From the NCBI RefSeq assembly GCF_003171515.1, contig NC_089390.1, positions 5,332,001-5,396,000 on the forward strand: DNA of 64,000 nt. Direction: 5' to 3'. The translations under genes were made by a program, and so were the position numbers. Source of the stretch: Pyrenophora tritici-repentis (Eukaryota; Ascomycota; Dothideomycetes; Pleosporales; Pleosporaceae). Every line of letters begins with the position of its first letter. The first letter of the stretch is position 1. The notes under the pieces are model-generated. The model saw nothing but the letters and a program-made list of their open reading frames with translations, did not search any database and had not been told where the DNA came from. Below, one piece after another: positions 21,603 to 32,879 of the stretch.

Positions 21603-22517
21603 TCACGCGTCTCTCCTCACACCCAAAAAGTAATTCCCCCACTGCTCACCTCCAGCAACCTCCTTCCACCCAAACCCAGGCACATACACAATCCCCATAG
21701 TCCTCACGGTACCCCAACCAGGCTGTTTCGCAAACCAATTCCTCAACTCATCCTCATTAACGTACTTGCTCCACTCATGCGTCCCTTTCGGCACAATGCC
21801 CAGGATATCCTCCGCAACAACATTAGTAACCAACCAACTCGTCCATGTCCGCGCAATTGTACTCATTATCAACCATCCCCCGGGCTTCACATGCGGCAAC
21901 ACGTGTTCCAGAAAGGGTCCAGGAGCGTTCACATGCTCGATGACTTCGAACAAGGTGACAACGTCGAAAGCCTCGGTATCTGAAGCAGGGCGCGGAAGAT
22001 CTTCAATCGACGTGTTGAGGTATGTGAGTTTACCCGGCGCCGTCAGCGTGGGGTCGCGCCTTTTATGCGCTTCGGCGATGGAGAGGACTTGCGGTGTGGG
22101 GTCGACGGCTGTAACGGATGTTGTAGTAGGAAGACGCGCCGCAGACTCAGCGAAGATACCGCCGCCGCAGCCAATGTCTAGGTAGCGGAGTTTCTGGGTC
22201 GCGGGTGTGGGCGTGATGGAGCGGCAGCGTGTGATGAAGTCATGTCGTAGAGGGTTCATGAGATGTAGGAGTCGAGAGGGGCCGTGGGGGTCCCACCATG
22301 ATGACGCGAGCGCATTGAAGTGGGAGACTTCTGTTGGGTCGACTGTGGAGCGGGATGTTGGGTTATGTTGTTTTGAGGTGGTGGTGGATATGCATCGCGA
22401 GATTCGTGGGGGTTGTAACTGCAGTGGCGTGTGTATGGCAGGGTTTCGGTAGCGTGAAGTTTGCGATATACAGCTGCGTATCGATTGCACTGCCCTGACT
22501 GGGGTTTGTGGTCTCAT
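21603..22517 (-). CDS. COQ3: ubiquinone biosynthesis O-methyltransferase Coq3
   Basis: A mitochondrial SAM-dependent enzyme that performs both O-methylations of the coenzyme Q ring. It is a single exon of 304 codons from the ATG at 22517 (MRPQTPVRAV). Residues 1-60 are Arg/Ser/Thr-rich without acidic residues, a good mitochondrial presequence. 'VDPTEVSHFNALASSWWDP' opens the UbiG/Coq3 domain. SAM motif I is 'YLDIGCGGG' (about 112-120), with 'TAVDPT' and 'FEVIEHVNAP' further on, and the 'PGGWLIMSTIARTW' block follows. The open frame continues upstream without an ATG, so this start is preferred. Confidence 0.95.
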   Translation of the reverse strand: MRPQTPVRAVQSIRSCISQTSRYRNPAIHTPLQLQPPRISRCISTTTSKQHNPTSRSTVDPTEVSHFNALASSWWDPHGPSRLLHLMNPLRHDFITRCRSITPTPATQKLRYLDIGCGGGIFAESAARLPTTTSVTAVDPTPQVLSIAEAHKRRDPTLTAPGKLTYLNTSIEDLPRPASDTEAFDVVTLFEVIEHVNAPGPFLEHVLPHVKPGGWLIMSTIARTWTSWLVTNVVAEDILGIVPKGTHEWSKYVNEDELRNWFAKQPGWGTVRTMGIVYVPGFGWKEVAGGEQWGNYFLGVRRDA

Positions 22518-23027
22518 GGTGGGTGTTGAGGCTTGGATGGGTGTTTGGGATGAGGCGGTCGATCTGTTGATGTCACCAAGCCAAAAGTTCGAGGGACGTG
22601 CACCGGCGATCGACAGGGTACTCCGACATCTTACTTTCTTCCCCGCACCACCCTTCAATCGACTGGAGTCGGGAAAAAATTGTTACTGTGTAACAATTAT
22701 AATCAGCAAATTTTTTTATAAAGACTATGTACAAAACGAGCGTATACGAGGAAACGAAGGAGACATGAAAGGACATGCAGGCAGACGAAGCGATCATGGC
22801 AATAACACGTTTGTAGACCGTCAATAACAAATTCAACCCATCATAACAGTCATGGGAGAATAAAGGTAGAAGAGATCTCTACTTCCAGATATCGTTGTGT
22901 CTTTCCGTAACCTTAGCCCTAGGCAGTCATGATACTGTGCCGCACAAGACGCACCTACATCACCCTTACCTCACCACCTGCAGCATGATACTTTCTTCGA
23001 ATATCCCAAGGCTTTCACATCGACAAA
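22518..23027. other. intergenic region, COQ3 promoter
   Basis: About 510 bp containing the COQ3 5' flank, with an AT-rich patch at about 22690-22730. No gene is supported. Confidence 0.4.
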
Positions 23028-23855
23028 ATGAAACTTCCGCCCCAGAATATACAGGATGCCATCAACTCCAATGATATCGAGACGCTTCAGTCATGGCTAC
23101 CTAGCGACCCAGAACCGGCCTACAAAGTCAAACAAAAATGTCTATCATTAGCAATGCCTCCTAGTTCTCTGAATACGATCAAGGTACTACTAGATCACGG
23201 GGCTACTCTCATTTGCGATAGCTTACAGAGTGCTACTTCAAGGGAGGAGCCCGCCATCTTCCAACAGCTCCTTGATCACGGTTAGGACATTGATTCGACA
23301 GAGTTCCAGAAGCCAACTATACAGTGAGTATTACACATGGTCCCCCAATATGACTCTGTCAAGACCATGTAGACACGCTTTGAGGCACGAAGGCCTATTA
23401 CGCTGGTTCTTGGACCATGGCGCCAGTCCGTCAGAAGAGCAGGAACCTGTTTGAAACCTCGTAGCACGCTCGCTGCTGCAGCAGCTCTAGCTGATCCCAC
23501 CCCACTCCGGTTTCTTCTATTTTATGGGACGGACTTAGACACATTGGCGCTGTTCTACTCCACCGCAGGTCGTAGTCGTAACAAAAACGGTACCGCGACT
23601 ACGAAAGTACCGATAGAACATGGAATTGACGTCAACTATGATTCCCCAAGATGGTCTACGCCGCTCATTCACTGCGCAAGATACAACGCCAAGGATAAGC
23701 TACTATTGCTCCTAAAGCACGGCGCAGATCCTACTATCCGCAACCCAGTACGAGATATGTCACCCGCCGAGAGTGCGGAATACTATGAGAATACAGAGCT
23801 GTGCAATATTTTGAAAGCAGCCAAGGTTGAGTGGATATCGTCACATGTTGAATGA
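23028..23855 (+). pseudogene. ankyrin-repeat protein, decayed
   Basis: Ankyrin-repeat signatures occur in successive frames: 'IKVLLDHGATLICD', 'IFQQLLDHG', then 'LLRWFLDHGASPSEEQ', then 'LRFLLFYGTDLD' and 'LIHCARYNAKDKLLLLLKHGADPTIRNP'. The first frame (ATG 23028) ends at a TAG at 23283-23285 directly after 'LLDHG'. An intron-like GTGAGT...CATGTAG segment follows. A second break at about 23452 (TGA after 'EEQEPV') requires a frame change to reach the last block, which ends at 23855. One stop plus one frameshift with no splice solution suggests a pseudogene. An unusual intron arrangement is less likely. Confidence 0.7.
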
Positions 23856-25289
23856 TCGAAAACTAATTTCATCTGTCAAATACGAGTGCGTTCAAGCAGA
23901 TTCGTCGAACGATAGTAAAAAATGAACAGCGTCAGGTCCAAAGTCTCTTTTCATGTCTATAGCTGTTCTATCGCAAGGCCAACTAATTCCATAGCTCTTC
24001 TTTTGGATTCTAAGCAAGCTAGCACCGCCATGTTTGGAATAGATGTCATGTTCGCTATTCGGACCTCCAGCAGCGACAACGATGGCCAAAAATTTACCAG
24101 TAATGCCTTCAAAGACACAATCCACTTGACACTAGACATCAAGAAGCCTAGCCTCCTCCATAAAATTTGTTTCTAGCTCCGAGCTGAACCCTACGGCAAC
24201 AACAAACAATCTCATATTGTAATGGACAAATGTATCGCCACACTTATAAGCGGACTTAATAAGATGCGACTCTAATTCCAATACCACGCACAGCTTCACG
24301 GCTTCACGACTTCATTTAGTGCCATAAATTACATCTCGATCTCGGTGGCGTAGCATAAAGTGCCCAGTTCCCCTGGGACAAGCACCCCGCTTTCCCCGCT
24401 CCCAGGATTGGTGCCTGCCTACCCTGTCAAAGGCAGACAAAGGTCCAAGAATCTGTGCGTACAGAAGAGAAGAATATTACTATTCCCATAGCCTGTCCTC
24501 CTATGAGATCCCCGGATATGGAAAGTATGGTGTTGATGGACCGCAGTTTCCTCCAACTGGGTAGCGGTGGTTCTACTCAGACAGTGGCCATACCTATATG
24601 CTGTACCATAGTGCAAATTGCTCCGGAACCTTATGGAGATATGCGATGCTGCGAGTAAATGTCGTATCATGAATTGGGCAGAACGATAGCTAATGACTTC
24701 ATAGGGAGTACATAGCGCAGATTCGATATTGATATTATACGGTTGCTGTGTTTGCGCATCTTTCAACTGAAAGGACTTTGAGCCTAATCATTCGTAGCCA
24801 AACTGAGAAACAAATTACCAGCGCATCTCATGAGTATACATGCGCACTTTTGGTATCGAAAGAGTCAGAAAAGAATCTATTTGGAGGCTTTCATCAGTGA
24901 AGCTTACAACTATATTGTGGAAATGATTCTCGAGCTCCCTGGATTAGAATGAGGGTATAAGTGCTCTCAAGAAACACCAGCATGTCGTCATTAGTTCCAT
25001 GACGTCATACTTAGCACGAAACATACAGCCAGCGTCACACTTCGCTTCGAATTGCAACGATATCATGCAGATGTCTTTACTGTGTTCCTTGTGTCCCGCT
25101 TGCTGCATTTGCTAGCGCTTTGTAAGCATCGGGACCTGTCATGACTAACCCGTTTCGGCCCAAAGGCGTACTTACGACATGCTGGGGCAAGAGCAGCCAA
25201 AGACTTTTAAGACGACATTCGCCCACGAAATTGACAACATCACCTGGAAACCTTTCTTCAATCACATAGTCTGATAGAATTACCTCACC
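23856..25289. other. 1.4-kb intergenic region, no supported gene
   Basis: Only short ORFs lie on either strand. The 3' part should hold the cyanamide hydratase promoter. No repeats or RNA genes were noticed. Confidence 0.4.
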
Positions 25290-26182
25290 ATGACATCCAA
25301 GTCTGAAGAATTCGGCTGGACCGCCGTTCCTCGCAACCGGTCCAACGTCCCTTCTGCCGAAGATGCCAAAACACAAGACGTTACGGTCAACGTGAGCGAT
25401 ATATGGCCCGGCACGGAACTAGTGACGAAGGCAAACGACCATGCTAAGCAACAACTACCTGGAGATGTATACGACCATAGCTTGAGGGTGTACTGTTACG
25501 GTACGTGTATTCCGCCCTCTCATCTCACCACGCTGTTGTATTTGACTAGACTCGTCTTTCTGTGTCCAACCGAACTAACATATCAATCAGGATATACTAT
25601 AGTGACTCAGCATTTCCCCGCCTGGGCTTCCGAGACCTTTTTCGAAACCTGGGCTCTCACTTGCCTCTTTCACGATATCGGCACGACACCTAGCAACCGC
25701 TCAGCTACCCATCTCTCATTTGAGTTTCAGGGCGGCTTCATCGCTTTGAACAAGCTGCAAGAGCTTGGTGCACCGAAAGCCCAGGCAGAGAGCGTTGCCG
25801 AAGCGATCATCCGGCATCAGGACCCTGGGGAGACAGGCATGGTCAGTCATATGGTGCAACTTGTTCAGCTTGCAACCGAGCTTGGTATGTCATCTTCCCA
25901 TCGTGATCATGCAACAAAGTCGGTTCAGTGTTTGATACATCGCGCATGACAAGAAATAGTTAGTACTGACAAATTGCAGATAACATGGGCTGGCAACCTC
26001 ATCTTGTGAGCACCAAAGTCATCGAACAGGTTGTCAAACAGTTGCCTAGGAAAGGATGGTCAAATTGTTTTTCCAGGACCATCGAGGTGGAAATTGCAGA
26101 GAAGCCTTGGTGCCACACGACATCAATGGAGGGCTTTGCCGAGGCAGTGGCAGGGAACGAGTTGATGAAGCGGTATGAGTAA
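25290..26182 (+). CDS. cyanamide hydratase-like HD-domain protein
   Basis: Predicted to hydrate cyanamide to urea, or to act on a related nitrile or isocyanide, using a metal held by an HD domain. The exons 25290-25500, 25591-25884 and 25980-26182 encode 235 residues with intact frames. The N-terminal 'FGWTAVPRN' is a usual opening for the fungal family. The metal ligands are visible as His63 in 'YDHSLRVYCYG' and His98-Asp99 in 'TCLFHDIGTT'. They are followed by 'LSFEFQGGFIAL', 'AIIRHQD' and the C-terminal 'PWCHTTSMEGF'. It lies 420 bp from the left end of the hAT transposon, which did not damage it. The substrate is inferred from family resemblance. Confidence 0.9.
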
Positions 26183-26242
26183 GCTCTAGTCACACACAGA
26201 TGGATAATGATGTAACGGGTCACGATACTTCAGAAAAAGCGA

Positions 26243-26500
26243 CTATTGGGTTACACTCTCATGTTCCTCCTTCCACCTTATCTCTGCCTCTCTCATAATC
26301 TCGAGCAATGCAGTGTTCCCCTCCTCTTCTACATGTTCAATAGCCGATATTTTAGACTGAAGTGATATCCAGACTTGGGCCATAGTCAAGCAGCCAGTGT
26401 AAAATGAACTCGCGATTGGAATATCCAACTTTTCTGGTACCAAACAGTAGGTACCAATGTACATTACGGGTGGAAACGTAAACTCCGTCTCATTGATATC
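26243..26500 (-). pseudogene. possible 3' exon of a disrupted gene
   Basis: A frame that opens after a CTAG acceptor-like site at 26501-26503 runs through 'DINETEFTFPPVMYIGTYC' and 'LTMAQVWISLQSKISAIEHVEEEG' to a stop at 26243. The sequence looks protein-like, but I do not recognise it. Its missing 5' exons would lie in or beyond the hAT insertion that starts 105 bp upstream. It may be the remains of a gene broken by that insertion. Confidence 0.25.
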
Positions 26501-26596
26501 CTAGCCATTTTCGAGGAGATGGCTGTTATCATGCGGATTCAGCGCATCGTCATATATTACAATGTTAACTCATGCAATATTGTTCTATCGCCTATT

Positions 26597-26604
26597 GACA
26601 CGAC
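26597..26604 (+). repeat. hAT target-site duplication, left copy
   Basis: 'GACACGAC', repeated exactly at 29684-29691. An 8-bp duplication is the hallmark of hAT insertion. Confidence 0.9.
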
Positions 26605-26765
26605 CAGACTTGCTATCAGTCAGGTAACTCAGTTCGAACTGACTGAACTGACTGCCAAGACTCAGTTCAGTCAGTCAGTTCTTGAGGCAGCTGGACGTCA
26701 GTCCAGTCAGTTCAGAAGCCTCCAGACTGACTGAACTGACTGACGTTAGACTGACGTTAGCTGTT
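26605..26765 (+). repeat. hAT left terminal and subterminal repeats
   Basis: Several copies of CAGTCAGTTCAG-like units in both orientations lie around 'agaagcctccagactgactg', which can fold into a hairpin. The matching right-end array lies at about 29500-29683. Confidence 0.8.
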
Positions 26766-27005
26766 TTTAAAGCAGTATTTTAGAGTTGTGAAAGCCACAT
26801 TTAGTGCGGCTTCGAAGCCGCGCTAGTCCTAGATATAAAGACACTAATCCTATATAAGTTAAAGCATCTAGCTTTAAGCTAATTAGAGTTTGCGGAAATG
26901 CGCTACCCGGTGCGCACCTAGTAAGCCTTTCGCGTCGCGTCGCGTCGCGTCTGCTATACACACGACGCTAGACTACTGTTGCCATAATACTTCTTGGTGT
27001 ACTTC

Positions 27006-29507
27006 ATGTCTACTCCCTCTAATTCAGGCCTTCGCCGCCTTGTAGAATGCGACAAGCGCAATTCTCCTCTACCATCGCTATCAAACGCGCCTACTGTTGG
27101 CGATACTGCGAGTGAGGCCTAGGCTGATGAGCCCTTGGCAGTACAGGCGGACTTCCCCAACGACGGCGACGACGACGACGACGACGACAATTACGACGGG
27201 CTTGATTTTAAGCGTGTGCCGTATCTTGAGCGGCGCCAGGTTGAGCGTAATAGTCGCGGTGGGCCAAAAAGCTGGATCTACCGCCACGGCTGGGCCGTCT
27301 GGCACCGCAAGTACAAGAAAAACTACTGGCTTTGCCGGTACTGCCATCAACGACGGAAGCAGGAGGCTTGCTACGAGGCTGACAGCACTACAAACGCCGG
27401 CCGACACCTCTCAGGCAACAAGCCTGGACACTCACACGGACCTAACGGACCTGTACCAATTGCTAGCCGGGAGGGCAATATTATGGGCGCGCTCGCAAAG
27501 TCCCAAGTACATATTATGAGGTCTAAAGGGATAGAAGTATCGCAAGAGGTAGCAAACGAGATAGCAGCAAGCTTTTCAACCTCTCGATTTCAGGACGCGC
27601 TGAAGGACTGGGTAGTCGCGGACAACCAGAGCCTTCGCGTAATAGAAACGCCGCAGTTTCGAGCCATGATTGCGGCCGTGAGCCCGCTAGCCGAAGCTCT
27701 CCTTTGGCGTAGCCACCAAACGCTCCACGATTATATTATTACTGAGTACAATACATACATACCAGCTATTGCCAACTACCTTCGCGAAGCCCGGTCGCTT
27801 ATACACGTGTCATTCGACAACTGGACTTCAACTGGTGGGCAGTATGCTTTTACTGGCCTCTGCGTACATTACCTTAACAGCGAGGGCAAGCTAGTTGACC
27901 ACCTGCTTGGGTTGCCTGAGCTACACGGGGCGCACACTGGCAATAATATTGCCGCTGCAGCAACAACAATACTTCGGCTATTTGGCGTTGACAACGCGAG
28001 GGTTGGGTACTTTGTGCTTGACAACGCAAGTAACAATGATACTGCAGTTGAGTCCTTAGCAGAGGAGTTTGGCTTTATCGCAAGCGAGCGGCGGCTGCGG
28101 TGCTGCTGCCATATACTCAACCTAAGCGCACAATTAGTAATTTGGGGCAAAGACCGTAGCGCGTACGAGAATGAAGCCGCACACCTTGAGGAAGAGGAGA
28201 AGTACATGGATGAGTGGCGCAAATACGGTCCTGTTGGCGTCCTCTTTGACGTGATTGCGTCTATCTGTACGCCTCAAACTCGACAACTACTAGAGCGCCT
28301 ACAGTGCGAGGAGGCAGAGTCTCTAGGTGTTACACCCCACATCTGGCAGCTTGTGAAGCCTGTTAAGACACGCTGGAATAGCTATTTCAACACGTTTGTC
28401 CGTGCAGCTGAGCTACACGGCCCTATCGATGGCTATATTGAGTGTAAACTTGAGGAGCATAGTGCTGCAACAGCAACCTCACGACGCCGGAAGAATCGTG
28501 AGCAGCTCCCTGCTGCCCAGCCACGGTTATATATACGCGAAGGGGGTCTAAGCGGCAAGGACTGGGCGACAATAACAGAATACATTCGACTCCTTGAGCT
28601 ATTTGCCGAAGCTACACGGCTACTTGAAGGTCGCGGCCGACACGGCCGACACGGCGCTATATAGGAAGTTCTAGTAACGTTTGAGTGGCTTCTTGACTAG
28701 CTTGAGGCTCTCAAAGACCGCCTTAAGGATGTAAATTACGAAGATCTAGATGCGCCTGAAGATCATCTTATTACAAACGTTAACCTTGCGCATTGTAAGC
28801 TTGCTGAGTACTACGCAAAATTCGATAACGCGCCTGTCTACTACACTGCTACAATACTACACCCGCACTACAAACACCACCTCTCAGCGCTCTAGAAGGT
28901 GCCTAACACCCATGTCACTGCCCGTGACGGTGTCCACTATCGCGACGGCTGGCTTGACAATAACCACCGGGCATTCCTGCGCATGTGGCAGGGGCGGAAG
29001 GACTCTGCAGCCACTTCAGCTCACACTGTAACGCCGCCGCGTAAGAAGCCCCGGCTAGGGATTTCAACGTCGCGATCAGCTTTTCTACAGTCGTCAATTG
29101 AGCAAAGCACACGGCAGTTAGAGGCAAGCCTTGCTGAGGATGAGTATAAGATATGGAAGCGGCAACCAGCGTTAGCTGAGGAGGATTGGCTGTCTCTTAA
29201 TCCGCTTCTATACTGGGAGTCAGTTGCTGGGCAGTTCCCTATACTCTCAAAGTTCGCTATTGACGTCCTAACAATACCAGCAGCAGCGGCAGACTGTGAG
29301 CGGACTTTCAGCGAGCTTGGCGACATGTTAGGCACCCGGAGACTCCATATGAAGCCAGAGCTTATTTCAGCTTTGCAGAGCTTGAAGAGCTGGAAGAGGC
29401 TTGGTATACAGCCAACAACTACCTCAGCTTCTGGGCTAGCGCGCACACTATCAGAGGAAGAAATCTCAAAAGTACAGGAGCATTTATCTCAGTTCGACGT
29501 CAGGTAA
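27006..29507 (+). pseudogene. hAT transposase with four in-frame TAG codons
   Basis: One frame of 834 codons from the ATG at 27006 to the stop at 29507. An Asp-rich stretch leads into a BED-type zinc finger ('WLCRYCHQRRKQ'). The catalytic core follows, with 'HVSFDNWTSTGGQYAFTG' and 'GYFVLDNASNNDT', then 'CCCHILNLSAQ'. The C-terminal hATC dimerisation block is 'IPAAAADCERTFSELGDMLG'. The only defects are TAG codons at 27120, 28662, 28698 and 28893. Several lie where tryptophan fits well ('FEWLLD*LEAL', 'HLSAL*KVP'), so each is explained by TGG to TAG. There are no frameshifts. That pattern fits light RIP (CpA to TpA on the other strand). More than a dozen other Trp codons are intact. Confidence 0.9.
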
Positions 29508-29683
29508 CTCAGTTCAGTCAGTCCAGTCAGTCCGCAGGCCGCGGCGACGTCAGTTCAGTCAGTCAGTTTTAGTTTAATTGAAAAGTCTTGGCAGTCAGTC
29601 CAGTCCAGTTCAGTGACCTCAGGACGTCAGTTCAGTCAGTCCAGAGAGCTCCGGACTGACTGAACTGACTGATAGCAACTCTG

Positions 29684-29691
29684 GACACGAC
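29684..29691 (+). repeat. hAT target-site duplication, right copy
   Basis: 'GACACGAC', identical to 26597-26604. Confidence 0.9.
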
Positions 29692-30514
29692 GCACATATC
29701 GAACAAGCGAGGCACCTATAAGAACTTGCAGAGAAAGGCTAAAGTACCATATACACGCGATTGATTTGAGCCAGAGAAATAACTTCACAGAGGCGAGAGG
29801 CCTAGTTGGTACCTGATCTACTATGCTTGTTCTGAAACCTCGGTTTTTACTCAGTATACGCATATTCGACGACTCAAGTTTACCCCTATCAAGGACATCG
29901 TAGAGTGGTATCACAGCATAGGCAAATGCTATACAGGGGCTTCTTAGTATCTGGTTAGCCGAAACAACATAATGGCCATACGTTGCGAGAATAGGAAGAA
30001 GAAAAAAAAGGATAAAGGGGACATCATGTATTGAGGCTGCGCGTGACTGAGATAATCTTATCTTGCATCACCATGAGAACTCATTCCGACAAAAACAAGT
30101 CCAATGTTTACTTTTCTATCATTTCATTTAATTCTACAAGAGAAACAATCTTGCCTCTACCTGGAACCATGCCAATAACCCGGCATCAGGTAGGGAGACC
30201 CAATCATGTCTATCCGCACGGGCCAAGTAAGATAAGCCACACTCCACTTTTCGGGGCCGACCGATCCGAATCGCACTGCCACAAGGAGATATAACGCCAA
30301 GAAGAGCTGCACCACCCCACAGATACTCATACAGGAACAACATAGCCTAGGAAATAACCAACAAATAGGACAAGGGGTATTGGGGGACCCTGGCTTACGC
30401 GAATTATCACCTAGGGTTAGATACAATGTACATAGGAAACGAAGATTTGGCGCCGCTCAGCGTGCGCGCAAAGCTCGCACATTTACCAACCCCTGGCAAA
30501 CAGGTATGTCCTGT
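29692..30514. other. region between hAT and calcium exchanger, no supported gene
   Basis: About 0.8 kb. A minus-strand open frame next to the transposon (to about 29914) might be the other side of the gene interrupted by the hAT, but I could not join it convincingly to the left fragment. Confidence 0.35.
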
Positions 30515-31892
30515 CTAGTGGGCAGCGAAGAAACGCTTGACGACTTCGACGGTGATATTACCGGCTGCGTCGTCGGGGTAGATGTAAAAGGCGAGCGCGA
30601 TAATGGCATAGATACCAATGCACATGGCACCTTCGAGGTAGTTGCTCTTTCCGTCTTGGATCAGGTAGTTGACGATTAGAACGGAGATGAAGAAGATCAT
30701 AGTCTCGAAACCCTGGAAGTGGAGGGTCATCGGCTGGTGCATGATCCATCCGAGAACGACGAGGAAAGGTGTGACGAAGAGGGCGATTTGCATCGAGGAA
30801 CCGATGGCGACGTTGATAGCGAGGTCCATCTTGCCCTTGTATGCGACGACAACAGCTGTTACGTGTTCTGCGGCGTTTCCAACGATGGGTATCAAAATTA
30901 GACCGACGAATGTTTTGCTGATGTGTGCGGATTCAACGATTGAGTCGATACTGTCAACGAGGAACTCGGCGCAGATAGCAACAAGAACGGTAACAATGAC
31001 AAGTGCGACGCCGGCGGATGTTGGCGAGAGAATCTGGGCCTCCTCCTCCTCATCGCCACCCTCCTGGTTCTCGACGTCGGCAAAGAGGTTGTGATGCGAG
31101 TAGAGCTGAAAGTAGAGGTATAGGACGTAGAGGATGAGCAGAATGATGGCGGTACCGTGGGAAAGAACCAGGATGTTCTTATCGGTCTCGAGGTTGTCCT
31201 TCTTGTTGTCGCCGTGCATGACTGCGTATAGTGTAGCGGGAATGATGAGCGAAGCGGATGCGACAGCCATGAGCGAGGACATGGTAGATGCGACAGTCTC
31301 GTTGAAGCGGCTTTCATGCTGGGTGATACCGGCCGAGAGGAAGCAGCATCCGAGTACCTGGTGACAGTTAGCGGTGAAGGCTGAGTAGGCGCACGATTCG
31401 ACTTACCAAAAGGATGTTGGACAAAATGCTACCAAGCATACTGGCCTGGACAATTCTGATTTCACCTTGCTTGAGCGCAACGATGGACACCTATGCGTCA
31501 TTAGCGATGGTCGCAGCGCGTTGGACATTGGGCAAACTTACAATGAGTTCAACGGCATTTCCAAATGTCGCATTCATGAGTCCACCGAGCGTCTGGCCGA
31601 GTTTTGCAGAAAGCTCCTCGGTAGCAAAGCTCAATAGGGCGGCGAGAGGAATGATGGCGATGAAGTTGAGGATGAAGACGACGGTGGGATTCCAGTGGAG
31701 TGCGCCGGCGACGATGCCGAGCGGGACGAAGACCAATAGAACGTTGACATAGTTGCTGGCGAGAGTGGCATAGATCAAATGCAAGACGTGTTTGGGCAAC
31801 GTCTTGACGCGCGACTCGTCCTCGTAGTTCTGGGTGCGCCCGATGAGCGGGGTGTGCTCATCGTGGAAGCGACCGTTGGCAGGCTGCGGCAT
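30515..31892 (-). CDS. vacuolar Ca2+/H+ exchanger (CAX/Vcx1 family)
   Basis: A tonoplast antiporter that loads Ca2+ into the vacuole against protons. Exons 31892-31542, 31490-31407 and 31357-30515 (introns of 51 and 49 bases) give 425 residues. Both signature repeats are present: c-1 '[15 protein letters not shown]' and c-2 '[17 protein letters not shown]'. Between them lie about 11 hydrophobic segments and an acidic loop ('[13 protein letters not shown]') that is typical of the family. I start at the ATG of '[11 protein letters not shown]'. The frame stays open upstream to about 31964, and an acceptor-like TTGGCAG there could allow a short 5' exon. Confidence 0.94.
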
Positions 31893-32879
31893 AGTATGTT
31901 GGTGTGGTTGAAAACTACTGGCACGACCTGCACGGTGGAAGTCTCGCTTTATGTTTTCTGCCAAGGGCGCTCGTTAGCAAGGTGGAATTCAGCCGAGATC
32001 AATGCGCGATGAAGATGGATGCTAGAAGCTATCGAGGTTGTTGTGCTGCGCCCCGGTCCGTCGGCAGGTGATGATGGCGACCAACGATGTCGTAGCAGGA
32101 TCGGTAGCTAAATACCAAGGCTTTCGAAGCGCATCATAACAAGGCCGGGGCAAGAGCCGAGTGCGGAATAAAGAATCAAAGGGCAATACTCACTCATTGC
32201 TGCTGGCGGAAGAGTCAGACGGCCACACGAGCGGAAGAGCTAGCAGGATGTGTCCTGGCAATGGCCAAGCTCCGTGGTCAGGTAGTTGGTATGAAAAGCA
32301 AGGCGTGGGATTGGCTGAGGAAAGGGTGAGATTGACCGACAGATAGCGGCAGAGATTGGCAAAGTCTTCGTAGTTAAAAGAGCAGCGAAAACCCCGGCGA
32401 ATTTGGTTAGTTATTCAAGAGGGGGAGGGGGCAGTGCATCAGCTATGTTGGGGTGGTTGAGATGACGAGGGTGGTTGGTGAGGCGGCTGTGTACTGCCAA
32501 GTGAGCACCAGCGGCAAGGATGCCAACTCGAGTGCCAGGGGAAGTGGAGCGCTGTATCATCTCTCGGTAGCGCCGCCTTCGTGTCATGGAAGGCGTTTGC
32601 AATGTGTCCTTGCAAAACAAAGCCATCCTGGCAATTACGCTGCCCAGGTGCCATTGTCGCCCCAAAAAGCCTCGCTATCGCCAGATTGCGCTGCGCACTG
32701 CTACGGCCGCAGATGATGTCATGTGCGCCGAACGCACCTTCCCGCCATCTCCAATCTGAGCCTGGGCTGGGGGGCCCATGCACGTAAACAGATCTCCATC
32801 GGACCCACCTTCTCCTGCCTCCAAAAAACAGGGTCTCAGCCTGCTTTGACACTCAACGTTTCGTATTCCAGAGTAAACC

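Larger units (their letters stand above)
26605..29683 (+). mobile_element. hAT DNA transposon, complete (3079 bp)
   Basis: The element starts CAGACTTGCTATCAGTCAG, and its right end is the reverse complement with one mismatch (19-bp terminal inverted repeats, CAG...CTG ends). It is flanked by the 8-bp duplication GACACGAC. Both subterminal regions are packed with 'cagttcagtcagtcag'-type units on both strands, which is the usual layout of hAT transposase binding sites. The inside carries one transposase frame. The ends and TSD are intact, so the element could still be moved in trans. The transposase frame has four stop codons, so it is probably not self-sufficient. Confidence 0.95.

Noticed and set aside
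32439..32852. 137-codon minus-strand ORF
   Set aside because: No ATG-based domain, Pro/His/Trp-rich tail, and no splice or homology support.
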